Source: Emiliania huxleyi CCMP1516 (lineage: Eukaryota; Haptophyta; Isochrysidales; Noelaerhabdaceae). Taken from it: 63,470 nucleotides of DNA. The stretch spans positions 391,775-455,244 of the forward strand of contig NW_005196603.1 in assembly GCF_000372725.1 (NCBI RefSeq), read 5' to 3'. This document shows, one piece after another, positions 1 to 10,000 of the stretch. Each line of letters starts with the position of its first letter. Within the stretch, counting starts at the first letter, position 1. The notes below the pieces were generated by a model. It saw only the letters and a list, made by a program, of their open reading frames with translations. It did not search any database and was not told where the DNA came from. Made by a program: the position numbers and the translations under genes.

Positions 1-514
1 CGGCCCCCAAAGGAGAAGCTTTTGTTTTTGGGGGGCGCGCGCGGCCGGAAGTTGTTCGTTAAAGGCTTGCTTGAGATCCCCCTCTTCCGCCCCGGGGATA
101 AACGGGGACGCGATCCATTCCGGGGCCCCCTGGATTTCCAGTTTCATCAGGAGCATTTTTGCAGCAGCCGAGGAGGGGCTCAACTTTTGTGGAACGGGGG
201 CCTTCCTTCCCCCCCCCCCCCCCCCCCCTGGCGCGCACGGCAACCGGGACTTACACGCGCGACACGGTGAGAGGGACTGCGTATCCTCGCCTGCCTCGGG
301 GGAGAATAGCCGCCCTCACCCGCTGGCGTTCATCGAGCCGTCGTTATCCAAGAAGGCGACGACGCGGCGCATGCCCCGAACGACAGCAGGAGAATAGCCG
401 CCCTCACCCGTACGGTAACACGAGAAAGCGTGCCAAACTCAGCACTGTGCCACTCCCGGAGTCGACGGAGTCCCCATCTCCCCAGTGCCCAGACGCCCCA
501 GAGCGCGCCGATGA
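1..514. repeat. Left flank with an interspersed repeat fragment
   Basis: No gene is supported here. A poly-C tract lies at about 211-229. The stretch about 230-330 recurs nearly word for word at about 23597-23690, including the shared string CAACCGGGACTTACACGCGC, so it is a dispersed repeat fragment. A short internal duplication of GGAGAATAGCCGCCCTCACC lies at about 301-320 and 390-410. The interval is downstream of the ankyrin/U-box gene on the opposite strand. Confidence 0.5.
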
Positions 515-3112
515 TCAAGCCCGCGCCTCTTCCCACTCACGGATCTGCCGGCGCAGCGTGTGGTTGGGGGCGAGGAAGCTGTGCACGAGCGTCTCGCCCG
601 TCATCGGGCTCGTCGACTTGGTCGCGAGCCAGCGCTCGATCGCCGACCGCTCGTACGAATGCCCGTCCGCCGCCATCACCGGGTCACTCATGAGCTCGGT
701 TGTGATCGGGCAAATGAAGTCGGCCGGCGGCTCCTCCTCCCTGGGAGCCGGCGCCGCTGCGGCCGAGGACGGCCCTTGCTCCTCCGCCGCCCGCCTCCCC
801 TCCTCCAGCCTCGCGCTCTCCTCGAGCGCCGCCGCAAGCTCCGCCTCCGCCGCCGCCGCCAGCGCCTCCTCTTCTCCCTCTTCCGCCGGCGCCTCGGCCT
901 CTTGCGACGGCCCAGCGCCGCCCCCGCCGCCCTGCTTCTTCTTCTTGCCCCTCTTCTTGGCCTTCTTCTTCTCCTCGGCGCACTTCTCCACCTCCTCGTC
1001 CGCCAGCAGCGCCGCCGCAGCCTCCTCGGCCGCCCTCTCGGCCTCCACCCTCTCGGCCGCCGCCCTCTCGGCCACTGCCCTCTCCACCCTCGCCTCAATC
1101 TCCGCTCTCTTCGCCTCCCTCGCCGCCGACACAAGTGCGCGCTCGCACTCGCTGTGGCCCTTCTGCTTGGCCCACTGCAGCGCCGTACGCCCGGCCGAGG
1201 TGCGCGCCGCCGTGTCTGCGCCCGCCCGCAGCAGGCAGAGCACGACAGCGGAGTGGCCCTCGTGGCACGCGATGTGCAGGGGTGTGGCGCCGTCCTCATC
1301 GGCTTGGTCGACCGCCGCGTTGGCGTCGATCAGCAGCCGCACGCACTCGAGGTGGCCCTCCCCGCACGCGATGAACAGCGGCGAGGCGCCGCGGCCCGTG
1401 GCTTGGTTGACCGCCGCACCAGCCTCGAGAAGCAGCTGGACGCACTCGGGGTTGCCCTTCTGGCACGCGATGAACAGTGGCGTGGCGCCGCTGTTCTTGG
1501 CTTGGTTGACCGCCGCGCTGGCGCCGAGGAGCAGCCGGGCGCACATGAGGTGTCCCTCCTGGCACGCGGCGTACAGCGGCGTGGCGCCGCCGTCCTTGGC
1601 TTGGTTGATCGCCGCGCTGGCCTCGAGGAGCAGCCGGACGACGTCGAGGTGGCCCTTCTCGCACGCCTTGTACAGCGGCGTGGCGCCGTTGTTCTTGGCT
1701 TTGTCAACCACCGCGCTGGCCTTGAGGAGCAGCTGGGCGCACTCGAGGTGACCCTCTTGGCATGCGGCGTACAGCGGCGTGAAGCCGTCAGCGTCTGCTT
1801 GGTTCACCGCAGCGCCCGCGGTGATCATCAGACGGACGCAATCGATCTGGCCAGCCTGGCTCGCAGCGCTCAGCGGCGTGGTGCCGTCGTCCCTGGCTTG
1901 TTCGACCGCCGCGCGGGCGCCGAGAAGCAGCCGGACGCACTCGAGGTAGCCCTTCTGGCACGCGATGTACAGCGGTGTGGCGCCGTCGTCCCTGGCTTGT
2001 CCGACCGCCGCGCCAGCCTCGAGAAGCAGCTGGATGCACTCGAGGTGGCCCTCCTGGCAAGCGATGAACAGCGGCGCGGCGCCGTCTCCCGTGGCTTGGT
2101 TGACCGCCGCGTCAGCAGCGAGAAGCAGCCGGGCGCACTCGAGGTGAAATTTCTGGCACGCGATGTGCAGCGGTGTGAAGCCGTTCTCCTCGGCTTGGTC
2201 GACCGCCGCGCGAGCCTTGACAAGCAGCTGGGCGATCTCGAGGTGGCCCTTCTCGCACGCGACGTACAGCGGCGTGGCGCCATTCTCCTCGGCTTGGTTG
2301 ACTGCCGCACGCGCCTCGAGAAGCAGCTGGGCGCACTCGAGGTGGCCCTCCTCGCACGCGACGAGCAGCGGCGTGATGCCGTCAGTGTCTGCTTGGTTCA
2401 CCGCAGCGCCCGCGGTGATCATCAGACGGACGCAATCGATCTGGCCAGCCTGGCTCGCAGCGCTCAGCGGCGTGGTGCCGTCATTACTGGCTTGGTCAAC
2501 CGCCGCGCCGGCCTCGAGGAGCAGCTGGGCGCACTCGAGGTGGCCGTTCTGGCACGCGATGTACAGCGGCGTGACGCCGTTGACGTTGGCTTGGTTGGCC
2601 GCCGCGCCAGCCTCGAGGAGCAGCTGGACGCACTCGCGGTGGCCGTTCTGGCACGCGATGAACAACGGCGTGGCGCCGTCGTCCTTGGCTTGGTTGATCG
2701 CCGCGCTTGCGCCGAGAAGCAGCCGCACGCACTCGAGCTGGCCCTTCTGGCACGCCATGAACAGCGGCGTGGCGCCGTCACCCTTAGCTTGGTCGGCGTC
2801 AGCGTTGGCGCCGAGGAGCAGCCGCACGCAGTCGAGCTGGCCCTCCTGGCACGCGATGGCCAGCGCGGTGGAGCCACGGCCCGTCGTCGCCCCCACGCTC
2901 GCGCCGCTCTCGAGCAGCAGCCGCACGGCGTCGGCCTGCCCGCGCCAAGCGGCGTAGGTCAGCAGCGTGTACTGGTTCTCGCCCTCGAGGCGCGCGTCGA
3001 GCAGGGCGGTGAGCGCCGGGCCGCGCGTCCACCTCGTGAGGAGGGCGTGCAGCGAGCCCAGGTCGCCCCGGCGCAGGTCGGCGAGCAAGGTCGGGCTGAT
3101 GGCGCCGCTCAT
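515..3112 (-). CDS. Ankyrin-repeat protein with C-terminal U-box (putative E3 ubiquitin ligase)
   Basis: An intronless 865-aa protein. After a short N-terminus (MSGAISPTLLADLRRGDLG) come about twenty 33-aa ankyrin repeats of the type DGATPLFIACQxGHLECVRL, up to about residue 640. An Ala/Glu/Lys-rich coiled-coil linker follows (AERAAAERVEAERAAEEA and a KKAKKRGKKKK basic patch). The C-terminal ~75 residues form a U-box: DFICPITTELMSDPVMAADG, HSYERSAIERWL, SPMTGETL. U-boxes recruit E2 enzymes, so ubiquitin ligation with the ankyrin array as substrate binder is inferred. I chose the ATG at 3112-3110 because it gives the same MSGAI start as the paralogue at 35043; the frame is open further upstream without an ATG. 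A ~100-bp block repeats at a spacing of 594 bp (six repeats), which shows recent internal duplication. Confidence 0.88.
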   Translation of the reverse strand: MSGAISPTLLADLRRGDLGSLHALLTRWTRGPALTALLDARLEGENQYTLLTYAAWRGQADAVRLLLESGASVGATTGRGSTALAIACQEGQLDCVRLLLGANADADQAKGDGATPLFMACQKGQLECVRLLLGASAAINQAKDDGATPLFIACQNGHRECVQLLLEAGAAANQANVNGVTPLYIACQNGHLECAQLLLEAGAAVDQASNDGTTPLSAASQAGQIDCVRLMITAGAAVNQADTDGITPLLVACEEGHLECAQLLLEARAAVNQAEENGATPLYVACEKGHLEIAQLLVKARAAVDQAEENGFTPLHIACQKFHLECARLLLAADAAVNQATGDGAAPLFIACQEGHLECIQLLLEAGAAVGQARDDGATPLYIACQKGYLECVRLLLGARAAVEQARDDGTTPLSAASQAGQIDCVRLMITAGAAVNQADADGFTPLYAACQEGHLECAQLLLKASAVVDKAKNNGATPLYKACEKGHLDVVRLLLEASAAINQAKDGGATPLYAACQEGHLMCARLLLGASAAVNQAKNSGATPLFIACQKGNPECVQLLLEAGAAVNQATGRGASPLFIACGEGHLECVRLLIDANAAVDQADEDGATPLHIACHEGHSAVVLCLLRAGADTAARTSAGRTALQWAKQKGHSECERALVSAAREAKRAEIEARVERAVAERAAAERVEAERAAEEAAAALLADEEVEKCAEEKKKAKKRGKKKKQGGGGGAGPSQEAEAPAEEGEEEALAAAAEAELAAALEESARLEEGRRAAEEQGPSSAAAAPAPREEEPPADFICPITTELMSDPVMAADGHSYERSAIERWLATKSTSPMTGETLVHSFLAPNHTLRRQIREWEEARA

Positions 3113-3333
3113 TGTGTGGCGATTGATTCCGCCGCCGCCAGCCGCCACCGCCACCGCCACACGCACCACCTCTGGGTTCCAGCTGTTTGCGGGGTAGGGC
3201 GTGGAGCATTCTTGTGCTGACCGCGCTCGCGTGCTCCGTCGCCACCTCCCCTCCCCTTTGTGGGGGGTTCTGTGGCCATCGGGGGGGCCCCCCCCCCCCC
3301 CCCCTCCAGCTTGCCACCCCCACCCCCCACCCC

Positions 3334-3520
3334 GGCTGGTCGAGCGACCCGGGGGATGCCCCGCGCGCCTGACCCAGGCGCGAAAAACGAATCTGCGAGG
3401 CGAGGCCGCTCACGCGGCCCGATGGGGAGGAACGGGGCGAGCCCCCTCCAACCCACCCGCGCTAGGTCTCGGGGGACGAAGGGGTCACAACCGACGACCT
3501 CGGGAACTAGGATGCAGAGG
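3334..3520. repeat. Interspersed repeat family A, copy 1 (~190 bp)
   Basis: Begins near GGTCGAGCGACCCGGGGGAT and runs to about GGGAACTAGGATGC. Near-identical copies lie at 62619-62800 in the same orientation and, more diverged, at 19840-20105 in the opposite orientation. No ORF is conserved between the copies, so it is a non-coding dispersed element or the end of a larger one. Here it sits just upstream of a mobile-element ORF fragment. Confidence 0.65.
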
Positions 3521-3585
3521 CGGAGGCGGCGGCGGCGGAAGAGGAGGAGGGGGAGAGTGAGGGGGAGGCGGAGGCGGGGGCACCT

Positions 3586-3921
3586 GTGACGGCCCGCTAC
3601 GAGAAGGGCGACTACCGGTTCGCGCGGGAGAAGAATTGCGACCTGCGTTTGCTCGACTTCGAGACGTTCGGCGGCTTCGGGGACGGCGTCCGCAGAATTC
3701 TTCGGCAGGCGGCGGACCAGCTGAGTAACAAACTTTCGCACGCTCAGCACCTCGATGAGGTCACATGGACCACCAAGAACTGGCACGGGCTGCAGATGCA
3801 GCGCTTGTCTGTCGTTCTCCACACCGCCGTGGCGTGGCAGACGGTGAACGAGCTAGCGTGCGGGGACAGCGGCATTGTGCACGGAGCTAAGTGCATTGCC
3901 GTTCTTAACGGAGTCGCTTAG
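3586..3921 (+). pseudogene. Mobile-element ORF fragment (ETFGG family), copy 1
   Basis: The frame reads TARYEKGDYRFAREKNCDLR, LLDFETFGGFGDGVRRILRQ, LSNKLSHAQHLDEVTWTTKN and WHGLQMQRLSVVLHTAVAWQ, then stops. A homologous but diverged and frameshifted copy lies on the minus strand at 46617-47182 (AYKKADYAHALS, FETFGGWCNAVKRLF, NKLSKRQHEDEASWSTRSWL, LSLQAQRMSVALQLA). The listed start is not an ATG and the N-terminal part is missing, so this is a 5'-truncated relic. In the fuller copy the motif GDVKFKDSLSSNPEDVGQRG precedes this region and recalls a nuclease-type core; that reading is tentative. The stop codon lies inside a hairpin. Confidence 0.5.
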
Positions 3922-3930
3922 GCGACTCCG
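3909..3930. other. Hairpin at the end of the mobile-element fragment
   Basis: Arms CGGAGTCGC (3909-3917) and GCGACTCCG (3922-3930) are perfectly complementary around TTAG. A closely similar hairpin followed by a related tail (GTGGTGTGCC) occurs in inverted orientation at about 47376-47410. It is therefore a conserved end structure of an element family. Confidence 0.55.
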
Positions 3931-4075
3931 GTGGTGTGCCGGTGATAGTACTAGCACGCGCCAGTTCGCACCTGTGTCGAGCCTGTCTGCTGTGAGAGAG
4001 AGTTGTCTTGTTTAAATTCTTCTTGGTTCACGCCGCTTCTGCGAAGGGAGCCAAAGCGCATCGCGTCGTCCGCCC

Positions 4076-7000
4076 ATGCGCCACGGCCTTCGCTCGCTGG
4101 CCATCGCCGCGGGCGCGATCGCCGGCGCGTCGGGCGGCCTCGTCTCGCGGCCGCACGCCTTCTCCGCCTCCGCGCCGGCCGCCATCTCGCGGCGCGCCAG
4201 CAGCGTGCACGCTTCGGTCGCGATCTCCAAGCCGCCGCTGCCAGAGGTGGTCGAGCGGGCGCCGGCGACGCACCCAGCGTTCGAGCTGGTCCGCGTCGAG
4301 ATGGTGGATGAGTACACCATCAAGGTCGCCACCTACCGCCACCGCCAGTCGGGCGCCGAGGTCATCTCGGCACAGGCGGACGACGAGAACAAGGTGTTTG
4401 GCATCGCGTTCCGCACGCCGGTGGAGGACTCGACGGGGGTGCCGCACATCCTCGAGCACTCTGTCCTCTGCGGCAGCGCAAAGTACACCTCCAAGGAGCC
4501 CTTCACCGAGCTCCTCAAGGGATCGCTCCAGACCTTCCTCAACGCGTTCACCTACCCCGACCGCACGTGCTACCCGGTCGCCTCGTGCAACACAAAGGAC
4601 TTTTACAACCTGGTCAACGTCTACCTCGACGCGGTGCTCTCGCCGCGCGCCAAGCGCGACCCCACCGTCTTTGCGCAGGAGGGGTGGCACTACGAGCTCG
4701 ACGCGGCCGAGGAGCCGCTCACGTACAAAGGCGCCGTCTTCCGCGGGAGATATGGGGAGATGTGGGGAGATGTGGGGAGATGTGGGGAGATATGGGCCGA
4801 GGAGCCGCTCACGTACAAAGGCGCCGTCTTCCGCGGGAGATATGGGGAGATGTGGGGAGATATGGGGAGATATGGGCCGAGGAGCCGCTCACGTACAAAG
4901 GCGCCGTCTTCCGCGGGAGATGTGGGGAGATATGGGGAGATATGGGGAGATATGGGCCGAGGAGCCGCTCACGTACAAAGGCGCCGTCTTCCGCGGGAGA
5001 TATGGGGAGATGTGGGGAGATATGGGGAGATATGGGCCGAGGAGCCGCTCACGTACAAAGGCGCCGTCTTCCGCGGGAGATATGGGGAGATATGGGGAGA
5101 TATGGGGAGATATGGGGAGATATGGGCCGAGGAGCCGCTCACGTACAAAGGCGCCGTCTTCCGCGGGAGATATGCGGAGATGTGGGGAGATATGGGGAGA
5201 TATGGGGAGATACGTCCTCGCGTACACAGGCGTTGTCCTCAGATATGGGGAGATATGGGGAGATGTGGGGAGATGTGGGGAGATATGGGGAGATATGTCC
5301 TCGCGTACACAGGCGTGGTCTTCAACGAGATGAAGGGCGTCTAATTAACTCTTAATTAACTCTTAGTTAACTCTTCATCAGGCGTGGTCTTCAACGAGAT
5401 GAAGGGCGTCTACTCGTCGCCAGACTCGCTGCTCTACCGCGCCGCGCAGCAGGCCACCTCCCCCGACAACACGTACGCCACGGACTCCGAGACACTTCCG
5501 TCACACTTCCTAGACACTTCCTGCAGGCGACCTTCCCCGACAACACGTACGCCAAGGACTCCGGCGGCGGACCCTAGAAGCGGAAGATCTCCCCATATCT
5601 CCCCATATCTCCCCATATCTCCCCATATCTCCCCATATCTCCCCATATCTCCCCATATCTCCCCTTATCTCGGGCGCACGGGACGCGGCACAAACGGGGC
5701 ACAGAAGCCAGGCTACGAACACGCGGGAGGCACGTACTAGACAGTTCCTAGACACTTACTAGACAGTTCCTAGACACTTCCTAGACATCTCCTAGGCACT
5801 TCCCAGACCCGGGGCGGACCACGTACTAGTGTGAAGAGGACGCACCTCTCGTGCTCGAGAGGACCTTCCCCCGCCCTCACTGCTCTGAATGCGCCTTCCC
5901 CGCTCTTCCCCCCCTCATGCTCGCGCCTTCCCGCCCCCATGCTGGCGCCTCCCCCCCCTCATGTCGGCGCCTTCACGCAAAAACACAACCCCGGACCCAA
6001 GACGCGCATAAGCACAGACAGTCGAGAAGGGAGAGGCAGCGACGGCAGTCAGACGTCAGCGCTGCGTCCCAGGACGGCGAATGCGAGGACGGCCCTCTAG
6101 TGTCTTCACACCGCACGACACACACCGCTCACCCACGCGCACCGGGCCTTGCACTTTGAATGCCGTGGGGCTCCTGTCGTTAGACGTGGAGACGCGAGGG
6201 ACTAGCCTGGCCCTTGCCCCACCACCTCGTGTGTGTGGAGAAGTTTCCCTGACCTTACCTGACCTTACCTGACCTTATCCACCGCAGGAGGCGACCCCGA
6301 CGCGATCGTCGAGCTGACCTTCGACCAGTTCAAGCGCTTCCACGACGCGTAACACCACCCCTCCAACTCGCGCATCTTCTGTGAACAACGTCTCTTCACA
6401 CCTCCAGCTGTGAACAGGTACTACCACCCCTCCAACTCGCGCATCTTCTGTGAACGGCGTCTCTTCACACCTCCAGCTGTGAAAAGGTACAACCACCCCT
6501 CCAACTCGCGCATCTTCTGTGAACAGCGTCTCTTCACACCTCCAGCTGTGAACAGGTACTACCACCCCTCCAACTCGCGCATCTTCTGTGAACGGCGTCT
6601 CTTCACACCTCCAGCTGTGAACAGGTACTACCACCCCTCCAACTCGCGCATCTTCTTCTACGGCGACGACCCGCTCGAGGCGCGGCGCGACCGAGTTCAC
6701 TCTTAATGAAGTGTGAATGAACTCTCCATTAGGCGACGATCCGCTCGAGGCGCGGCGCGACCGAATCCACTCTGAATTGAGTCGGAATTCACTTCATTAG
6801 GCGACGATCCGCTCGAGGCGCGGCTCGACCTGCTCGACTCGTACCTCGCTCCCTTCACCGCGCCGGCCACGCCCGCCGCAGCGTCGCGGAGGAGGGGGGT
6901 GGAGGATGGCATTTCCCCACGGGTACTCGGTCCATGAGCTAGGCCACGCCCGCAGCGTCGCGGAGGAGGGATGGAGGATGGCCCATCCCCACGGGTATTT

Positions 7001-10000
7001 CTTTTTTGAGCTAGGCCACGCCCGCAGCGTCGCGTATCGAGACGCAGGCGAAGTTCGCCACGCCGCGCCGCGTGGTCGAGCGTTTCCCCGCCTCGGCCGA
7101 CGAGGCGGCGCCGGGGGCGCCGTCGCACATGGTCATGCTCAACTGGCTGCTCAACGAGAAGCCGCTGTCGCCGGTCGACGCGCTCGCGCTGACGGCGCTC
7201 GCGCTGTGAACGGCGTCTCTTCACACCTCCAGCTGTGAACAGGTCGACGAGCTCGCGCTGACGGTGCTCGATGAGCTGCTGATGGGCACACGCACCGCCA
7301 CGCTGTACAAGGCGAGGGCCGAGAGGAGCGGGCTCGGCCCATGATGGAATCATGACGAAGGGTTGAGGCTGGATTAGGCGATGGCCGAGAGCGGGCTTGG
7401 TGCGGCGGTGGTCGGCGGCGGCGTCTCGGACGAGCTCAAGCAGGCGCATTAATTAGCCTTAATTAGCCTTAATTAGCCTTAATTAGCCTCAATTATTTAG
7501 CCTCTCGGACGAGCTCAAGCAGGCGCACACACACACTGCGGACACACGCGCACCGGGCCTTGCACTTCCAATGCCGTGCCGGCTCCTGTCGTCGGAGTAA
7601 CGAGGGACTAGCTTCGCGCCTTTCCCCGCCTCTTGTGTGTGTGGAGATCTGCCGTACCTTACCCTACCCTCCCTTACCCTACCCTCCCTTACCTTACCCT
7701 AGGCGACCTTCTCCGTCGGCCTCAAGGGGGTCGCCAAGGAAGACGTGCCAAAGGTCTACGCCCAACACTGCCGCACCATCTCATAGCCCAACACCGCCGC
7801 GCCATCGCCCGCGCGTGAATCCCTTGCCCCCACGGTACCCGGACCAAGTCCCCTACCTCCCCACGGTACCCGAATCCAAAGGTAGAGGCGCTCGCCCTCG
7901 AGACGCTCGCCGCCGCCGCCAAGGACGGCTTCGAGGCGGACGCGGTCGAGGCGACCGTCAAGCCGCTCCGCGCGCCCGGCTAGAGAGAGACATGTGGCCG
8001 AGCGTATTTCTTTTTCTACAGGCCGCCGTCAAGCCGCTCGCGCGTCCGGCTAGAGAGAGAGAGACATGTGTCCGAGCGCACTTCTGTTGTCTCTCCAGGC
8101 GACCGTCAAGCCGCTCGCGCGCCCGGCGAGAGAGAGACATGTGGCCGAGCGTCTTTCTTTTTTCTAGGCGGCCGTCAACACGCTCGAGTTCCAGCTGCGC
8201 GAGATGAACACGGGCGGCTTCCCCAAGGGGCTCGCCTTCATGCTCTCGATGCTGCCGCGCTGGATCTACCGCGACGACGAGGGCGCCAACGTGAATTCAC
8301 AGCGTCTGAACCGTTCATTAATGACGAATTAGGATCTACCGCGACGATGAGGGCGCGAACGTGAATTCACAGCGTCTGAACCGTTCATTAATGACGAATT
8401 AGGATCTACCGCGACGATGAGGGCGCGAACGTCGCCGACGCGCTGCGCTTCGAGGCGCCGCTGGCCGAGCTCAAGACGAAGTTGGCCAGCGGCGAGAAGG
8501 TGCTCGAGCCGTGCGTGAGTAGCTACTGGTGAACGAGTGGTGGCTGTTCACACCGCCAGCGGGCTGAACAACAGGTATTCGAGCCGCTGCTCGCTTCACT
8601 GCTCGTCGACAACGGCCACCTCGCGACCATCGAGATGGTGCCGGACGCGTCGCTGGCCGAGGAGCGTGCACAGCGTCTCCTCACGCCTCCGGCTGTGAGC
8701 AGGTGCCGGACGCGTCGCTGGCCGAGGAGTGGGCGGCCAAGGAGCGGTCCCGGCTGGAGGCGGCCAAGGCGGCGATGGGCGAGGAGGAGCTGGCCGATGT
8801 GATCCGCTCTACCGCCGACCTGAAGCGCGCGCAGCTCGCGGAGGACAGCGCCGAGGACCTCGCCACCATCCCGCGGGTGGGCTTGGCCGACCTCGAGGCC
8901 AAGGCGTGCCTCAGCAGAGTCACCGCATCTGATTCCACACGCACCCCCCCCCTCCCCTGGAAAAAGAAATCACATTGGTGGGGTGCCCTACCATCACACA
9001 CTGGTGTGAATACGTCCCGAACCCATACTTGGGACCCGTAGCATATGCTCCTCCGCACCATCCGCCCTCCTTCATACCTCCTCATCCTCGCAGCTCATCG
9101 TCATCCTCACCGCTCTCACCACCACTCCCACTCGTCCTCAGGTACTTCACGAATTCATCCACTGGTTCACTACTTAATTCACCGCTCACACTCGTCCTCA
9201 GGGGGCATCACTAGGTAGTAGGTAGGTGCTCACCTCACACACTGTCTAGGCAGAGACAAGGAGGGAGGAGGGAGGAGGGGTAGGCAGGTAGGTAGGCAGG
9301 TGTCACCTCACACACTGTCTAGGCAGAGACAAGGAGGGCCCCCGCACACACTAGAAGCGGAACAGGTAGGTAGGTAGGTAGGTGTCACCTCACACTGTCT
9401 GGGCAGAGACAAGGAGGGAGGAGGGAGGAGGGGTAGTAGGTAGGTAGGTAGGTGTCACCTCACACTGTCTGGGCAGAGACAAGGAGGGCCCCCGCACACA
9501 CGAACCCACACATACAGAGAGGGGCGAGTGCCACCTACCTACCTACCTACCTACCTACCTACCTACTCGTCCTCAGGTCAAGGAGGTGCCCACCGACGTG
9601 TCGGCGCTCTCGGGCGGCGTGCCGCTGCTCACCCACCCGCTGCCTTGCGCCGGCGTGGTGTACGCCGACGTGCTGCTCGACCTGCAGCGGCTGCCCGTCT
9701 CGGAGCTGCCGCTGCTCTCGCTCTACGCCGCGCTGCTCACGCAGGCGGCGCCCGCAGCGCCACCCCGCACCCAGCCCTTCCTCTCCCGCCGCGACCCATC
9801 CCCCACCGCCTCATGACTGACGACCCACGAGCCCGCGGCCGCCCCCGCCGCCGCCACCGAGCCCTCCACCACCGTCGCCGCCGCCGCCCTCCCCGCCCCC
9901 CTCCTCCACCGCCGCCCGCCGCCAATCCCGCTCCACGCGTCGCGCCGAGAGCACGGCGAGATTCGGCAGAGGCCGATGCGATCGCGAGAGGGGGGGATGG

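Noticed and set aside
560..3220. 886-codon plus-strand frame antisense to the ankyrin/U-box gene
   Set aside because: It is a shadow of the repeat array on the other strand, with Arg/Leu/Ala-rich composition and no domain. The minus strand carries recognisable ankyrin repeats and a U-box.
5434..5646. Frames with repeated GRYGEIWGDM or ISPYLPISPH in PreP introns
   Set aside because: Translations of the 10-bp minisatellite; splicing removes them and no PreP homologue has such a segment.
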